Source: Idiomarina rhizosphaerae (GTDB taxonomy: Bacteria; Pseudomonadota; Gammaproteobacteria; Enterobacterales; Alteromonadaceae). From it: 64,000 bases of DNA. The translations under genes were made by a program, and so were the position numbers. The notes below the pieces were generated by a model that searched no databases, was not told the DNA's origin, and saw only the letters and a program-made list of their open reading frames with translations. Within the stretch, counting starts at the first letter, position 1. The number at the start of each line of letters is the position of its first letter. Below, piece after piece: positions 29,302 through 39,238 of the stretch. Location: assembly GCF_024159085.1 (NCBI RefSeq), contig NZ_JAMZDE010000007.1, forward strand, positions 310,001 to 374,000, written 5' to 3'.

Positions 29302-32300
29302 GTGAATTTTACATTGCCTATAAGAACATTATGCTCTGCTCTTTTTCTATGTATTTTGTTATCCGAAAGCTTTAGCTTTCATGTTTACGCACAGCAGTCC
29401 CCCTCAGACAATTCAGTGCATCAATGGACCTTTAATGAAGGCTTACCCAGCAACCATGTAAATGCTATAGCCCAGGGGCCTGAGGGTTTCTTGTGGATAG
29501 CGACAGTCAGCGGCCTAACTCGGTTCGATGGCAACGAGTTCAAAAACAGTTTAGCTGTACCTGAGGCGAAGAAGCATTTACTTTCAGATGATATCGAACA
29601 TCTGTATTTTGATACGTCGGGTGCACTATGGCTCGGAACCCAAAGCGGTCTGGCAAAACTCCAGTTTTCATCAGAACATAAGCTTCAGACGTTCGATTTA
29701 TCGGGTCATCAGTCTGGTGAGCGTACTCGTATAAAGCACATATCAGAAGATACGAAGGGCCGGTTACTGATTGCTACAGACAGACTAATTTACCGCCACA
29801 CTCCCGGAACAGAGGGTTTTGAACCCTTAAGTCTAAGCTATAACGGCACCCCAATTGAGCAAGTCAACTATATTTATCACGGAAAAAACTGGAACTGGTT
29901 AAGTACTGATAATCAGGGGTTATTTGTTTGGGACGGTTTTTCCAGTGAAGTTTTTGCGGTGAATAAACAAAATCCAATTACAGAGAAAATACCCGGCAGC
30001 CTGCTTTATTCTGCGGTTCACTTTCAAAATCAGCTGTGGCTTGCAACCGAGCAAGGTTTGATTCTATTGGACAAAGATTTACGCCTAAAGCCCCTTCCAG
30101 AGTACCTTAACAACATAGGAAGAGTTAATAATTTAGCGTTGACTCAGAGCAATTCCGCAATTTTACTCAGTACGACAAAAGGCCTGTATGAATTACGAAA
30201 TGGGAAGCTCACCCAGCTACATAATGCGCCCGCAACCGCAGCTATAGAAATTACCCGGGGGGATGTTTTTTTCTTAACCAATAATCAGGGCGTATTTCAA
30301 ATAGACACGCCTTTTGCTCCGGCTATCCTGGCTTCCGATTCCAATAAAAAGCAAAACTCAGCAAGCATCAACATTCCGCAACTGATGCAACAAGTATCAG
30401 CAGCAATAGAAGATAACAAGGGTAACTGGTGGTTAGCGACAGAGTTAGGGTTATTATTTTACGATACGGTCAATGGAGAAATATCGGAGCTTAATCACTA
30501 CCCTGACGCTCAGTTTGAGATAAATAAAATGCGCTTATTCGCGGACCAACTTTATCTTGTCAATAACTCCGGAGCGCTATATCAGTACAATATTATTAAT
30601 AGAGACTGGAATTCGCTGGTAACGTCATCATTCTCAGCAACGCCCGATAATTTGAACTTAACGCCGTTTGGCCATTCGCTTTGGCTGCATACAAAGACTG
30701 AAGCCATCGAAATAAGCGCGTTTGGAGAAGTTTCACAGAAAAAAGCAATTTCTGTCGATAATGAACGGTTAGACAAACCGCCTCATATTGATTTAGAAAG
30801 AGTCAGTAATACTACATTTATAGCTGATTTTACGGTTCCGTTTTCAGCAGCTCCGGCAGAGTTACACTATCGCTACAAATTGAATCAGGCGGAAAGTAAC
30901 TGGCAAACTCTAGAGAAAAGCAGAGCATCACTGCAACTATCTTCATTGCCCTCCGGATCTCATAAACTAGAAGTTCAGGTGGCTTATCGTGATGACCGTT
31001 GGTCGCCATCGGCTGTGGCTCATCTTGACGTGGCCGTTCCCTTTTGGAAAACGCCTATAGCCTGGACCGGCTACATACTTATCAGTATTCTGTGCTTGTT
31101 CTCGTACTGGCTTTATCAACGCCAGCGTCAGGCAAAAATGTGTCGAGACCTTAAACAATACCGCAGGCAGGCTCAAGGCGTATTATCCAGCCGTTACCAA
31201 TGCTGGGAGTGGGATCTCGAATCGGGTGAACTGATACGACAGAATATCTGGGACAACTGCCCTGCTTTTCCTATTGACGGTATACGGCTAGGCCTATCTG
31301 GTGGCAAATCGAATGTGCACCCAGAAGATCTAAAACGACTGAAAGAAAGCCTTGAAGACCATTTAAGTGGAGAGTCTGAGTTGTTCGAATGCAGCTACAG
31401 GCTGGACAATCAGGGCAACTGGCTGTGGGTGTTAGATAGAGGAAAACTTCAAACTAAGGATGAACACCGAACCATGTTCGGCACGCTAAGTGATATAAGC
31501 AGTCTGGTAAGCTCTGAAGAACGAATTACAATGCTGGCCTCTTCGATTACGAATATATCTGATGGAATTTGCATCTTCGATCGTTTTTTCCGAAAACGCG
31601 AAGTCAATAATGCGTTTGAGCGAATTAGCGGCTTCAGTCGTGAACAGGTGATAGGTCAGTTATTAACGCTTGAGTGTTATCCCGAAAGCTTTGTTAATCA
31701 GATAAAGAGATCGGTAATTAAAGAGGGAACCTGGCGTGGTGAAATCACCGATGTTAAAGCTAACGGTGATGAGTTCCTGATGGAATTAACTCTTGATGCT
31801 GTTCGGGATGATAACGGCGAGGTATCTCTCATTGTTGCCAGTTTTTCAGATATCACCGAAAGGCGCCATACGGAAAACGAACTTCGCCGCCTGTCAAACA
31901 CAGACACATTAACAGGACTGCCGAACCGCTCTTACTTTCAGGTTAGTCATTCAAATCTGGTTAGGAAAAAAGTTTCACATACTTTATTACTCTTTGATTT
32001 AGACGACTTTAAGAAAATTAACGACTCCTTAGGTCATGAGATTGGTGACGAACTTTTATGTCAGGTTGCCGAGCGACTCATGGATATTGGTCGTCGACAG
32101 GACACTCTTTACCGTTTGGGTGGAGATGAGTTTGGTTTGCTTATTGAAGATAGCGTAGACATTAACCTAATTGGCGATTTAGCCAATCAAATTAACCTTA
32201 AGGTGGCAGAGCCTTACTTTATTGAGCAGCAAGAAATTGTCATTGGCAGTTCCATTGGCATTGTACTTTACCCTCACGACGGCCACACTTCGCAAGAGCT

Positions 32301-33183
32301 TTTACAGAAAGCCGATATGGCCATGTATCATGCGAAGCAGCGTGGCGGGAATTGTTATCAGTTTTTCAGCCAGTCAATGAACGAGAACGCGGTCAAACGA
32401 CTTAAGCTGGAAAATGAATTAAGAGCAGCATTAAAGTCTCATAATATTCGGGTTTACTATCAGCCGAAAATAGAAATACACTCCGGGCATATTGCCGGAC
32501 TAGAGGCACTGGCTCGCATTGAAAGTGAAGACGGCTCAATGATTAACCCGGCAGACTTCATTCCTCTGGCCGAAGAAACCGGGCTTATCATTCCCCTGGG
32601 CGAAGAAGTTTTGCGGCTGGCATGTCGTGATATGAAGCGTTTTATGGCCTGTCAGGGCTCACCAAAGAGCATTGCTGTTAATTTGTCTGCCCGACAGTTT
32701 ATGCAATCAAGTCTGGCCTTACAAATTGAGCAAATTTTACGTGAAGAGGGTTTGCACCCTCGCCATGTTGAGTTTGAAATAACCGAAGGTATGGTCATGA
32801 GCGACCCTGAACGTGCCATTACTATGATGGAAAACCTCTCAGATATGGGCGTAAAACTGGCTCTGGATGATTTTGGCACAGGTTACTCCTCGCTGTCGTA
32901 CCTTAAGCGTTTTCCGATGAACAGTCTGAAAATTGATAAAGCCTTTGTTGATGACATAACCATCAACGACAAAGACCGTAATATGGTCGCGTCAATTATT
33001 GCAATGGCGCATAACCTTGGGCTAAAAGTTGTTGCGGAAGGAGTTGAAACTAAAGCCCAGTTACAGACATTAAAAAGCCTCAAATGCGAATACATTCAAG
33101 GCTTCTATTTTGCCAAACCAATGCCGGCTGATGCGTTAATTGAGTTTATTGAGCAGCACAACGAAGTCGCTGCTCAAGTTTAA
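29302..33183 (+). CDS. Propeller-sensor PAS-PAS-GGDEF-EAL c-di-GMP signalling protein
   Basis: The 1293-residue protein starts at GTG (29302) with a signal peptide ending near VYAQ. Two-component-regulator propeller repeats (for example WTFNEGLPSNHVNAI, LWIATVSGLTRFDG) fill about 30-480, a Y_Y_Y domain about 510-585, and a membrane helix about 590-610. Two PAS-type domains come next (about 630-740 and 745-860). The cyclase domain has an intact GGDEF at 940-944 with the inhibitory site RRQD five residues before it. The phosphodiesterase domain has EAL at 1068-1070, DDFGTG, KIDK and VVAEGVET, so both activities look intact. No histidine kinase domain is present. The ligand is unknown. It ends 15 bases from convergent fadJ. 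Confidence 0.9.
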   Translation: MNFTLPIRTLCSALFLCILLSESFSFHVYAQQSPSDNSVHQWTFNEGLPSNHVNAIAQGPEGFLWIATVSGLTRFDGNEFKNSLAVPEAKKHLLSDDIEHLYFDTSGALWLGTQSGLAKLQFSSEHKLQTFDLSGHQSGERTRIKHISEDTKGRLLIATDRLIYRHTPGTEGFEPLSLSYNGTPIEQVNYIYHGKNWNWLSTDNQGLFVWDGFSSEVFAVNKQNPITEKIPGSLLYSAVHFQNQLWLATEQGLILLDKDLRLKPLPEYLNNIGRVNNLALTQSNSAILLSTTKGLYELRNGKLTQLHNAPATAAIEITRGDVFFLTNNQGVFQIDTPFAPAILASDSNKKQNSASINIPQLMQQVSAAIEDNKGNWWLATELGLLFYDTVNGEISELNHYPDAQFEINKMRLFADQLYLVNNSGALYQYNIINRDWNSLVTSSFSATPDNLNLTPFGHSLWLHTKTEAIEISAFGEVSQKKAISVDNERLDKPPHIDLERVSNTTFIADFTVPFSAAPAELHYRYKLNQAESNWQTLEKSRASLQLSSLPSGSHKLEVQVAYRDDRWSPSAVAHLDVAVPFWKTPIAWTGYILISILCLFSYWLYQRQRQAKMCRDLKQYRRQAQGVLSSRYQCWEWDLESGELIRQNIWDNCPAFPIDGIRLGLSGGKSNVHPEDLKRLKESLEDHLSGESELFECSYRLDNQGNWLWVLDRGKLQTKDEHRTMFGTLSDISSLVSSEERITMLASSITNISDGICIFDRFFRKREVNNAFERISGFSREQVIGQLLTLECYPESFVNQIKRSVIKEGTWRGEITDVKANGDEFLMELTLDAVRDDNGEVSLIVASFSDITERRHTENELRRLSNTDTLTGLPNRSYFQVSHSNLVRKKVSHTLLLFDLDDFKKINDSLGHEIGDELLCQVAERLMDIGRRQDTLYRLGGDEFGLLIEDSVDINLIGDLANQINLKVAEPYFIEQQEIVIGSSIGIVLYPHDGHTSQELLQKADMAMYHAKQRGGNCYQFFSQSMNENAVKRLKLENELRAALKSHNIRVYYQPKIEIHSGHIAGLEALARIESEDGSMINPADFIPLAEETGLIIPLGEEVLRLACRDMKRFMACQGSPKSIAVNLSARQFMQSSLALQIEQILREEGLHPRHVEFEITEGMVMSDPERAITMMENLSDMGVKLALDDFGTGYSSLSYLKRFPMNSLKIDKAFVDDITINDKDRNMVASIIAMAHNLGLKVVAEGVETKAQLQTLKSLKCEYIQGFYFAKPMPADALIEFIEQHNEVAAQV

Positions 33184-33198
33184 CGTTATTAATAAAGG

Positions 33199-35325
33199 CT
33201 ATTGATAAAAATTCCAGCCATTTTCCAGCATTTGCTTCAACAAAGGCGCAGGTGTGTATCGTTCGCCACGCTCTGCTGCCAGCTTCTCTAGCTTATTCAC
33301 TATGGTTTCAAGCCCCTGGCTGTCCATATAACGGAATGGTCCGCCAAGGAAAGGTGGGAAACCGATACCAAAAATTGCACCAATATCACCGTCGCGAGGA
33401 CTGCGGATAATCTCTTCCTGTAAACAGTAAGCAGCTTCATTCAGCATGGGCAATAAACAGATATCAATAATTTCGTCCGCAGACTTGTTCTCGTTCGGAT
33501 CAATATCCAGCAAAGAATACACTGAAGTGTCTACCGGTTTGCCCTTTACACCCTTTCCATATTGATAAAAGCCTTTTTGGTTTTTCTTACCTTTGCGGTC
33601 GTCGTCAATCAGCTTCTCAAAAGCTTCAGGCGCTTCAAAGCGATTACCCAGCTCTTTCACTAATACCGGAGCCACTTTTGCAGCAACATCAATACCAACC
33701 TCATCCAGTAAAGTAATTGGACCCACCGGGAAACCAAATTTCACCAGAGTTTTATCTAAATGCTCTATAGGTTCTCCGGCTAACAACAAGCGTGCCGCTT
33801 CATTCATGTAAGGTGCAAGAATACGGTTAACGTAGAATCCGGCACCATCTTTTACCACTATCGGAGTTTTGCCCTGCTTCTTAGCCAGAGACACCGTTGT
33901 GGCTATGGTCTTATCTGAGGTCCCAGGGTGGGTAATAATTTCTGCCAACGGCATTTTATCCACCGGAGAAAAATAGTGGAGGCCAATAACCTGTTCCGGG
34001 CGCTTGGCTGTAGCCGCTATTTGAGTAATAGGCAACGAACTCGTATTAGTTGCAAAAATGGTCGACTCGGCGGCGTGCTCTTCCACGTCAGCAACCATTT
34101 TTTGCTTCAGGTTAAGGTCTTCAAATACTGCTTCAATAACCACATCGGTACGCTCAAAGCCGCTGTAATCAAGCGAGCCGCTTAACATCAGCATGGTCTT
34201 TTCAAGCTCGGCGCGACGCATATGACGACGCTTCACTTTTTTATCTAAACGCTCGTAACTGTAATGCAACGCATGCCGAATTCCGTCCTCAGCGATATCC
34301 TTGATGCGCGCAGGAATGCCTGCTTTAGCCGCCGTAACATAGGCAATGCCGCCACCCATCAATCCACCACCTAAAACGCCAACCCGTTTAACCGTATCGG
34401 GTTTAACACCATCGGCACCGGTTTCTTTTTTCATTTCTGTGGTGGCGAAGAAAATCTGGCGCAGCTGATAAGATTCCGGCGTCATCGCCAGTTCACCAAA
34501 GCTGCGGGCTTCCTTGTCTAAGCCAGCTTCGCGGCCGCGCTCCACACCTTCGCGTACCGTCTGAATGATTTTATCAATTGCAGGGTAATTGCCCTGAGCT
34601 TTCTTCTGCGCCTGCTCACTGGCCTTTTTAAAGATAATGTCACGGCCAAACTTGGTCGCCTCCAGCACTTTGCTGATACCCTTAAGTGGTGGCTTAGTTG
34701 CTTTTGGTTTACGTTTTAACGCGTGCTCAACGGCAACATCCAACAATATGCTTTGAGGCACAACCTCGGTAACGAGCCCTGCTTTCAAAGCCTGTTTAGC
34801 ACGCAGTTCTTTACCAGTAAGGATCATCGTCAACCCTTGCTGAACACCAACCAGTTCAGGCAGACGTTGAGTACCACCACTACCCGGTAACAAGCCTAAT
34901 TTTACTTCAGGTAAGCCCAGAGCTGTCTTGCTGTTTTCGGTACAAACCCGCACATGACACGCCATGGCCAGTTCCAGTCCACCGCCCAGGCAAGCTCCGT
35001 TAATAGCGGCAACCACAGGTACATTTAACTGCTCGATGCGATCAAACATAGCCTGCCCTTTTCGCGCCAGACTTTCTGCGTCCACGGCATTCTCACAACC
35101 GTCTATCATGTTGATATCAGCACCGGCAATAAAGGAACCTGACTTACCACTGATAAAAACCACTCCCTTGACAGAATCATCGCTTTCTAAACGATTCATC
35201 AAACTGCCAACTTCTTCAGCAAATGAGTCTTTTAAGGTATTCATCGACTCACCAGGGACATCAATCATAATTACGGCGACGCCGTCGTCCCTAACTTCCA
35301 TAGTGAATGCTTTATCCTGACTCAT
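33199..35325 (-). CDS. fadJ: Fatty acid oxidation complex alpha subunit FadJ
   Basis: FadJ carries enoyl-CoA hydratase and 3-hydroxyacyl-CoA dehydrogenase activities of beta-oxidation. The 708-residue product has an N-terminal crotonase domain (FIAGADINMI, GACLGGGLELAMAC and LPEVKLGLLPGSGGTQRLP). The dehydrogenase domain has the NAD motif GVLGGGLMGGGIA near residue 315 and HYFSPVDKMPLAEII. The ATG at 35325 overlaps the fadI stop (TAATG); an upstream in-frame extension lies within fadI and is rejected. The FadJ rather than FadB assignment rests on pairing with a FadI-type thiolase. Confidence 0.93.
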   Translation of the reverse strand: MSQDKAFTMEVRDDGVAVIMIDVPGESMNTLKDSFAEEVGSLMNRLESDDSVKGVVFISGKSGSFIAGADINMIDGCENAVDAESLARKGQAMFDRIEQLNVPVVAAINGACLGGGLELAMACHVRVCTENSKTALGLPEVKLGLLPGSGGTQRLPELVGVQQGLTMILTGKELRAKQALKAGLVTEVVPQSILLDVAVEHALKRKPKATKPPLKGISKVLEATKFGRDIIFKKASEQAQKKAQGNYPAIDKIIQTVREGVERGREAGLDKEARSFGELAMTPESYQLRQIFFATTEMKKETGADGVKPDTVKRVGVLGGGLMGGGIAYVTAAKAGIPARIKDIAEDGIRHALHYSYERLDKKVKRRHMRRAELEKTMLMLSGSLDYSGFERTDVVIEAVFEDLNLKQKMVADVEEHAAESTIFATNTSSLPITQIAATAKRPEQVIGLHYFSPVDKMPLAEIITHPGTSDKTIATTVSLAKKQGKTPIVVKDGAGFYVNRILAPYMNEAARLLLAGEPIEHLDKTLVKFGFPVGPITLLDEVGIDVAAKVAPVLVKELGNRFEAPEAFEKLIDDDRKGKKNQKGFYQYGKGVKGKPVDTSVYSLLDIDPNENKSADEIIDICLLPMLNEAAYCLQEEIIRSPRDGDIGAIFGIGFPPFLGGPFRYMDSQGLETIVNKLEKLAAERGERYTPAPLLKQMLENGWNFYQ

Positions 35326-36635
35326 TATTCTGTCTCCACAATCATTGCTGCACCCAGGCCACCGGCGGCACAAGCGGTTGTTAAACCGACACCACCACCG
35401 CGACGGCGCAATTCATTCAAAGTCTGTGTAATCATTCGGGTACCGGTGGCGGCAAATGGATGACCATAAGCAATGGAGCCGCCCAGTACATTAAATTTAT
35501 CCATATCGATTTCACCAATCGCTTTATCACGCCCCAGCTTCTCTTGCGCAAACTTGTCGCTGGCAAACATTTTCATATTCGCTAAGGTTTGCGCTGCAAA
35601 GGCCTCGTGCATATCAATAAGGTCTAAATCGTTTAAGCTCATACCGGCACGGTCTAAAGCAACCGGTGTCGAATAGGAAGGCCCCATCAGCATATCTTCT
35701 TCCACCTGTAAGGCAGCAAACGCATAACTGCGTAAGTAGCCGAGTACCGGCAGACCAAGTTCTTTCGCGCGGCTTTCGGTCATCATCATGACGGCGGAAG
35801 CCCCGTCCGTTAACGGTGTGCTGTTTGCTGCAGTCACTGAACCATGCTTGCGATCAAATACGGGTTTTAATTTCGCTAGTTTTTCTATCTGACTGTCGCC
35901 ACGGATATTATTATCGCGACTCAAATGCTTTTTATAAGGCTCAGGGTAGGCAGTCATCACTTCGTCACTTAGCCAACCAGCTTCCCATGCAGCATGAGCC
36001 TTTTGGTGCGATCTTACCGTTAGCTCGTCCTGGTCGGCACGGCTAATGTTATGCGTTTTCGCCATTTGTTCCGCCGTTTGCCCCATGCTTAGCCCGGTGC
36101 TGTATTCAGCCACAGCCGGTGGTACAGGCAATAAGTCTTTAAACCCTAAGCGCTTCAATATAGAAAACCGTTGTCCTAATGTTTTTGCTTTATTTAAATC
36201 GACTAATGCACGTGCCAGACGTTTACTGACACCAATAGGTAATACCGAAGACGAGTCGGCACCACCAGCTATGCCGCCACGAATGTGTCCAGCCACCATA
36301 GCTTCGGCAATATTAACCGCCGACTGAAAGCTAGTAGCACACGCGCGGGATACACTGTAAGCATCGGTACCAACGGGCAAACTGGTGCCCAATACTATTT
36401 CACGGGCAATGTTAGGCGCTTCCGGCATTTGCACAACCTGACCAAACACCAGTTGCTCAACCCAGTCACCATCAATACCGGTTTTATTCACTAATTCCTG
36501 AACAACCATTTTACCTAAGTCGACTGCGGGTATGCCGTGAAAGTCCGTTGCTTGTTTCGCAAATGGTGTTCTTATACCCGCCACAAAGGCAATTCTTTCG
36601 CCATTTATGGTTAGCAAGCGTTGTGCTGCTGTCAT
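35325..36635 (-). CDS. fadI: Acetyl-CoA acyltransferase (3-ketoacyl-CoA thiolase) FadI
   Basis: FadI performs the final thiolytic cleavage of beta-oxidation. The 436-residue thiolase has the nucleophile in [11 protein letters not shown] near residue 100, the catalytic histidine in [16 protein letters not shown] near 395, and the second cysteine in [15 protein letters not shown] at the C terminus. It is the first gene of fadIJ, overlaps fadJ, and has a FadR-like palindrome upstream. Confidence 0.95.
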   Translation of the reverse strand: MTAAQRLLTINGERIAFVAGIRTPFAKQATDFHGIPAVDLGKMVVQELVNKTGIDGDWVEQLVFGQVVQMPEAPNIAREIVLGTSLPVGTDAYSVSRACATSFQSAVNIAEAMVAGHIRGGIAGGADSSSVLPIGVSKRLARALVDLNKAKTLGQRFSILKRLGFKDLLPVPPAVAEYSTGLSMGQTAEQMAKTHNISRADQDELTVRSHQKAHAAWEAGWLSDEVMTAYPEPYKKHLSRDNNIRGDSQIEKLAKLKPVFDRKHGSVTAANSTPLTDGASAVMMMTESRAKELGLPVLGYLRSYAFAALQVEEDMLMGPSYSTPVALDRAGMSLNDLDLIDMHEAFAAQTLANMKMFASDKFAQEKLGRDKAIGEIDMDKFNVLGGSIAYGHPFAATGTRMITQTLNELRRRGGGVGLTTACAAGGLGAAMIVETE

Positions 36636-36661
36636 AATAAATCCTCAATTCAAAAACCAAT

Positions 36662-36676
36662 ACTGGTCTGACCACA
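36662..36676 (-). promoter_or_regulatory. FadR-like operator upstream of fadIJ
   Basis: ACTGGTCTGACCACA contains the perfect palindrome TGGTC-T-GACCA and matches the central CTGGTCNGAC of the E. coli FadR consensus. It lies about 27 bases before the fadI start, a suitable place for repression lifted by long-chain acyl-CoA. Confidence 0.7.
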
Positions 36677-36737
36677 AATTATGTTACAAATTCTAGCCCG
36701 TAATAGAGCAGATTAAAACCACCGTTTTCGGTAAAGT

Positions 36738-36836
36738 ATGCTGTATAGATTGAAATTTCGGAACAAAGACAGCATTGTTGCTGTCATTGCTATGCAGTAC
36801 TGACAGCATAGTCAGTTTTCGCCGATAACGACAGCC
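36738..36836. repeat. Repeated GACAGC motifs between fadI and moxR
   Basis: GACAGC occurs at 36768, 36802 and 36830, with an inverted copy GCTGTC at 36780-36785. Pairs form hairpins (GACAGCA-TTGT-TGCTGTC at 36768-36785, and CTATGC/GCATAG at 36790-36811). TATGCTG at 36738 is also complementary to CAGCATA at 36804. The set lies in the 211-base divergent gap ahead of the moxR operon. Binding by a regulator is only a suggestion. Confidence 0.6.
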
Positions 36837-36846
36837 TGGAGTAAAC

Positions 36847-37803
36847 ATGACCGCGACAGCGTTTCAAAAGCTACAAAATTACCTGAATCGGCAAGTGCTT
36901 GGACAGCCGGACTTCACTCAAAACCTTTTAATTGCCGTATTGGCTGACGGCCACCTGCTGGTAGAGGGCCCTCCCGGCCTGGCTAAAACCCGTGCAGTAC
37001 AAGCTTTAGCAAAAGGTATTGAAGGTGACTTCCATCGGGTGCAATTCACTCCCGACTTATTGCCTGCCGATTTAACCGGTACCGACATTTTTCGTCCCGA
37101 AACTGGACAGTTTGAGTTTCAACAAGGCCCTTTGTTCCATAATTTAATTCTGGCCGATGAAATTAACCGGGCCCCAGCAAAAGTTCAGTCAGCTTTACTG
37201 GAAGCTATGGCAGAACGGCAAATTACTGTTGGTCAACGTAGCTACCCGCTTTCTGATCTTTTCATGGTACTAGCAACACAGAACCCTCTGGAGCAGGAAG
37301 GAACCTACCCACTTCCTGAGGCCCAACTGGATCGTTTTCTATTGCATTTAAAACTCGACTATCCGGATGCCGATACTGAACAGCAAATTCTGCGTCTAAC
37401 CCGGGGGGAAGCCTTATCAGGTGATCTCGATATACCTACTCCGTTAACACAAAAGCAGCTATTCGACGCACGTCACGAAGTTTTGCAGTTGTACTTAGAT
37501 GAAGCTGTCGAGAACTATCTGGTTCAACTGATTATCGCCACACGTCAGCCGCAACGCTACGACCAGAATTTAGCACAATGGATAGGCTATGGCGCCAGCC
37601 CTCGTGCTACTATAGCGTTGGAGCGCTGCGCCAGAGCTAAAGCCTGGTTAGATGGTCGTGACTTTGTAACACCTGACGATATCATTAGTGTTTTCCACAA
37701 CGCTTTACGCCACCGGATTATTTTAAGTTATCAGGCAGAAGCCGACGGCGTATCACATGATCAGGTTCTTGATACGATACTGAAACTTGTACCGGCACCA
37801 TAA
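36847..37803 (+). CDS. MoxR-family AAA+ ATPase
   Basis: The 318-residue protein is a MoxR ATPase, a chaperone-like family usually coupled to VWA proteins. It shows Walker A GPPGLAKT near residue 40, Walker B LILADEINRAP near 100, the sensor ATQNPLEQEGTYPLPEAQLDRF and a C-terminal lid with GASPRATIAL. GGAG precedes the ATG. It opens a six-gene operon with overlapping junctions, and its stop overlaps the next start (TAATG). In related systems the ATPase is thought to mature VWA-containing complexes. Confidence 0.93.
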   Translation: MTATAFQKLQNYLNRQVLGQPDFTQNLLIAVLADGHLLVEGPPGLAKTRAVQALAKGIEGDFHRVQFTPDLLPADLTGTDIFRPETGQFEFQQGPLFHNLILADEINRAPAKVQSALLEAMAERQITVGQRSYPLSDLFMVLATQNPLEQEGTYPLPEAQLDRFLLHLKLDYPDADTEQQILRLTRGEALSGDLDIPTPLTQKQLFDARHEVLQLYLDEAVENYLVQLIIATRQPQRYDQNLAQWIGYGASPRATIALERCARAKAWLDGRDFVTPDDIISVFHNALRHRIILSYQAEADGVSHDQVLDTILKLVPAP

Positions 37804-38762
37804 TGTTAAGAACTGAAGTTGAACAATGGCTTAAGCAGTTGCACTGCGATGGAGTCAGTCCCGGTATTCAGGAACTTCTTTATTATCGCAGCAAGATCAA
37901 TGCTTTTGCGCGCCATCATAAAAGTCTTCCACGCTCAAGCCAGACCGGCCCCTTGCTAAGCAAAAGCCGTGGTCGCGGAATGGAGTTTGATGAGGTACGG
38001 CATTACCAGCCGGGTGATGATATCCGCTCCATTGACTGGCGGGTAACCGCGCGAACCGGTAAAGCTCATACTAAGCTCTATCGCGAAGAAAAAGAACGCC
38101 CGGTATTTATTTGGGTGGACTTATCTCTGACTCAGCTTTTTGGCAGCCAATTTGTGTTCAAATCTGTTCAGGCCTGTCATTTAGCCGCGGCACTGGCCTG
38201 GCAGGCACAACACAAAGGCGACCGTATTGGTGGACTCATTGGCAACGGCTGGCAACATCAGGAGTTAAAACCTATAGCCCGGCAAAAAGGCGTTTTACGT
38301 TTATGTCATGCACTTCTGGAAGTTCATAATGACAGCCTGACCCGTTGGCAAAACAAGCAAAAACAGCAACAAAACACGCTGGACGATAATTTAAAGCGGA
38401 TACGACAACTGGTTAAGCCCGGCAGCAGCATTCATGTTATCAGCGATTTCTATAACGCCAGCGAACGCTTTCTGGATGGTTTGCGCGTACTTTCCCAGCA
38501 TAATTCAGTTCGTTGTTTTGGGCTTTACGACCCTATGGAGCATGAGTTACCTCAGGGGTACTCGTCGCATCCGCTGGCAATTACCGATGGTCAGCAACAA
38601 GTTAGTATAAACCTCGCAGACCAACAGCAAAGAAAAACATACCAGAATGCCGCCGAACTTCGCTGGAATAGTATTCAGCAAGAATTCAGGAAGCGGAAGT
38701 TGTCTTTAACACCAATATCCAGTGCCTTACCATTGGAACAGCAATGGGCAGAGGTAAAATAA
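37803..38762 (+). CDS. DUF58 domain protein
   Basis: The 319-residue protein has the DUF58 signature, with GMEFDEVRHYQPGDDIRSIDWRV-type residues at about 60-85 and a VWA-like core (FIWVDLSLTQLFGS, about 100). There is no membrane segment. DUF58 proteins routinely accompany MoxR ATPases; their biochemical role is not settled. Both ends overlap neighbouring genes by one base of a TAATG junction, implying coupled translation. Confidence 0.9.
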   Translation: MLRTEVEQWLKQLHCDGVSPGIQELLYYRSKINAFARHHKSLPRSSQTGPLLSKSRGRGMEFDEVRHYQPGDDIRSIDWRVTARTGKAHTKLYREEKERPVFIWVDLSLTQLFGSQFVFKSVQACHLAAALAWQAQHKGDRIGGLIGNGWQHQELKPIARQKGVLRLCHALLEVHNDSLTRWQNKQKQQQNTLDDNLKRIRQLVKPGSSIHVISDFYNASERFLDGLRVLSQHNSVRCFGLYDPMEHELPQGYSSHPLAITDGQQQVSINLADQQQRKTYQNAAELRWNSIQQEFRKRKLSLTPISSALPLEQQWAEVK

Positions 38763-39238
38763 TGCAGCAACCGTCACTAAATAATCTTAATGATATTGTT
38801 GAGCCGGGAGCAGCGAATTGGTGGCCGCCTTCCTGGCCGACAATTGCTATTGCCGTTGCGCTACTGGCTGGCATTGCTTTATTTATTTTTTGGTTAGTTC
38901 GGCGTCGACAGCAGTCGCGCGTGCGCAAAATCGCGATCCGGCAGTTACAACAAAACAGAAACATAAGCATCGAAGAGCTTACGGTGATACTTAAGCGCAC
39001 CGCGCTGGCTTATTATCCCAGAGAACTCGTTGCGGAAAAACACAGTCACCAATGGATAAGTTTTTTGCTCACTCCTCTGTCAGAAAAGGAAAAGGCAACG
39101 TATGAGCCCTTGCTTAGTGAAGCTAATAAGAACTTTTATGGCATTGCTGATAAGAACTTTAATCAACACTACTACGAACTCGCTCGCCTGTGGCTGAGTA
39201 AAGATTTGAGCAAACAACCCGGAGCCGAAGATGTTTGA
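38762..39238 (+). CDS. DUF4381 membrane protein
   Basis: The 158-residue product begins MQQPSLNNLNDIVEPGAANWWPP and has one membrane helix (about 27-48), followed by a basic RRRQQSR stretch and a cytoplasmic helical region containing AYYPRELVAEKHSHQW. This is the DUF4381 pattern seen in MoxR/Bat operons. The start at 38762 overlaps the DUF58 stop; a start six codons earlier lies inside DUF58 and is less likely. The end overlaps the next gene by eight bases. Confidence 0.85.
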   Translation: MQQPSLNNLNDIVEPGAANWWPPSWPTIAIAVALLAGIALFIFWLVRRRQQSRVRKIAIRQLQQNRNISIEELTVILKRTALAYYPRELVAEKHSHQWISFLLTPLSEKEKATYEPLLSEANKNFYGIADKNFNQHYYELARLWLSKDLSKQPGAEDV

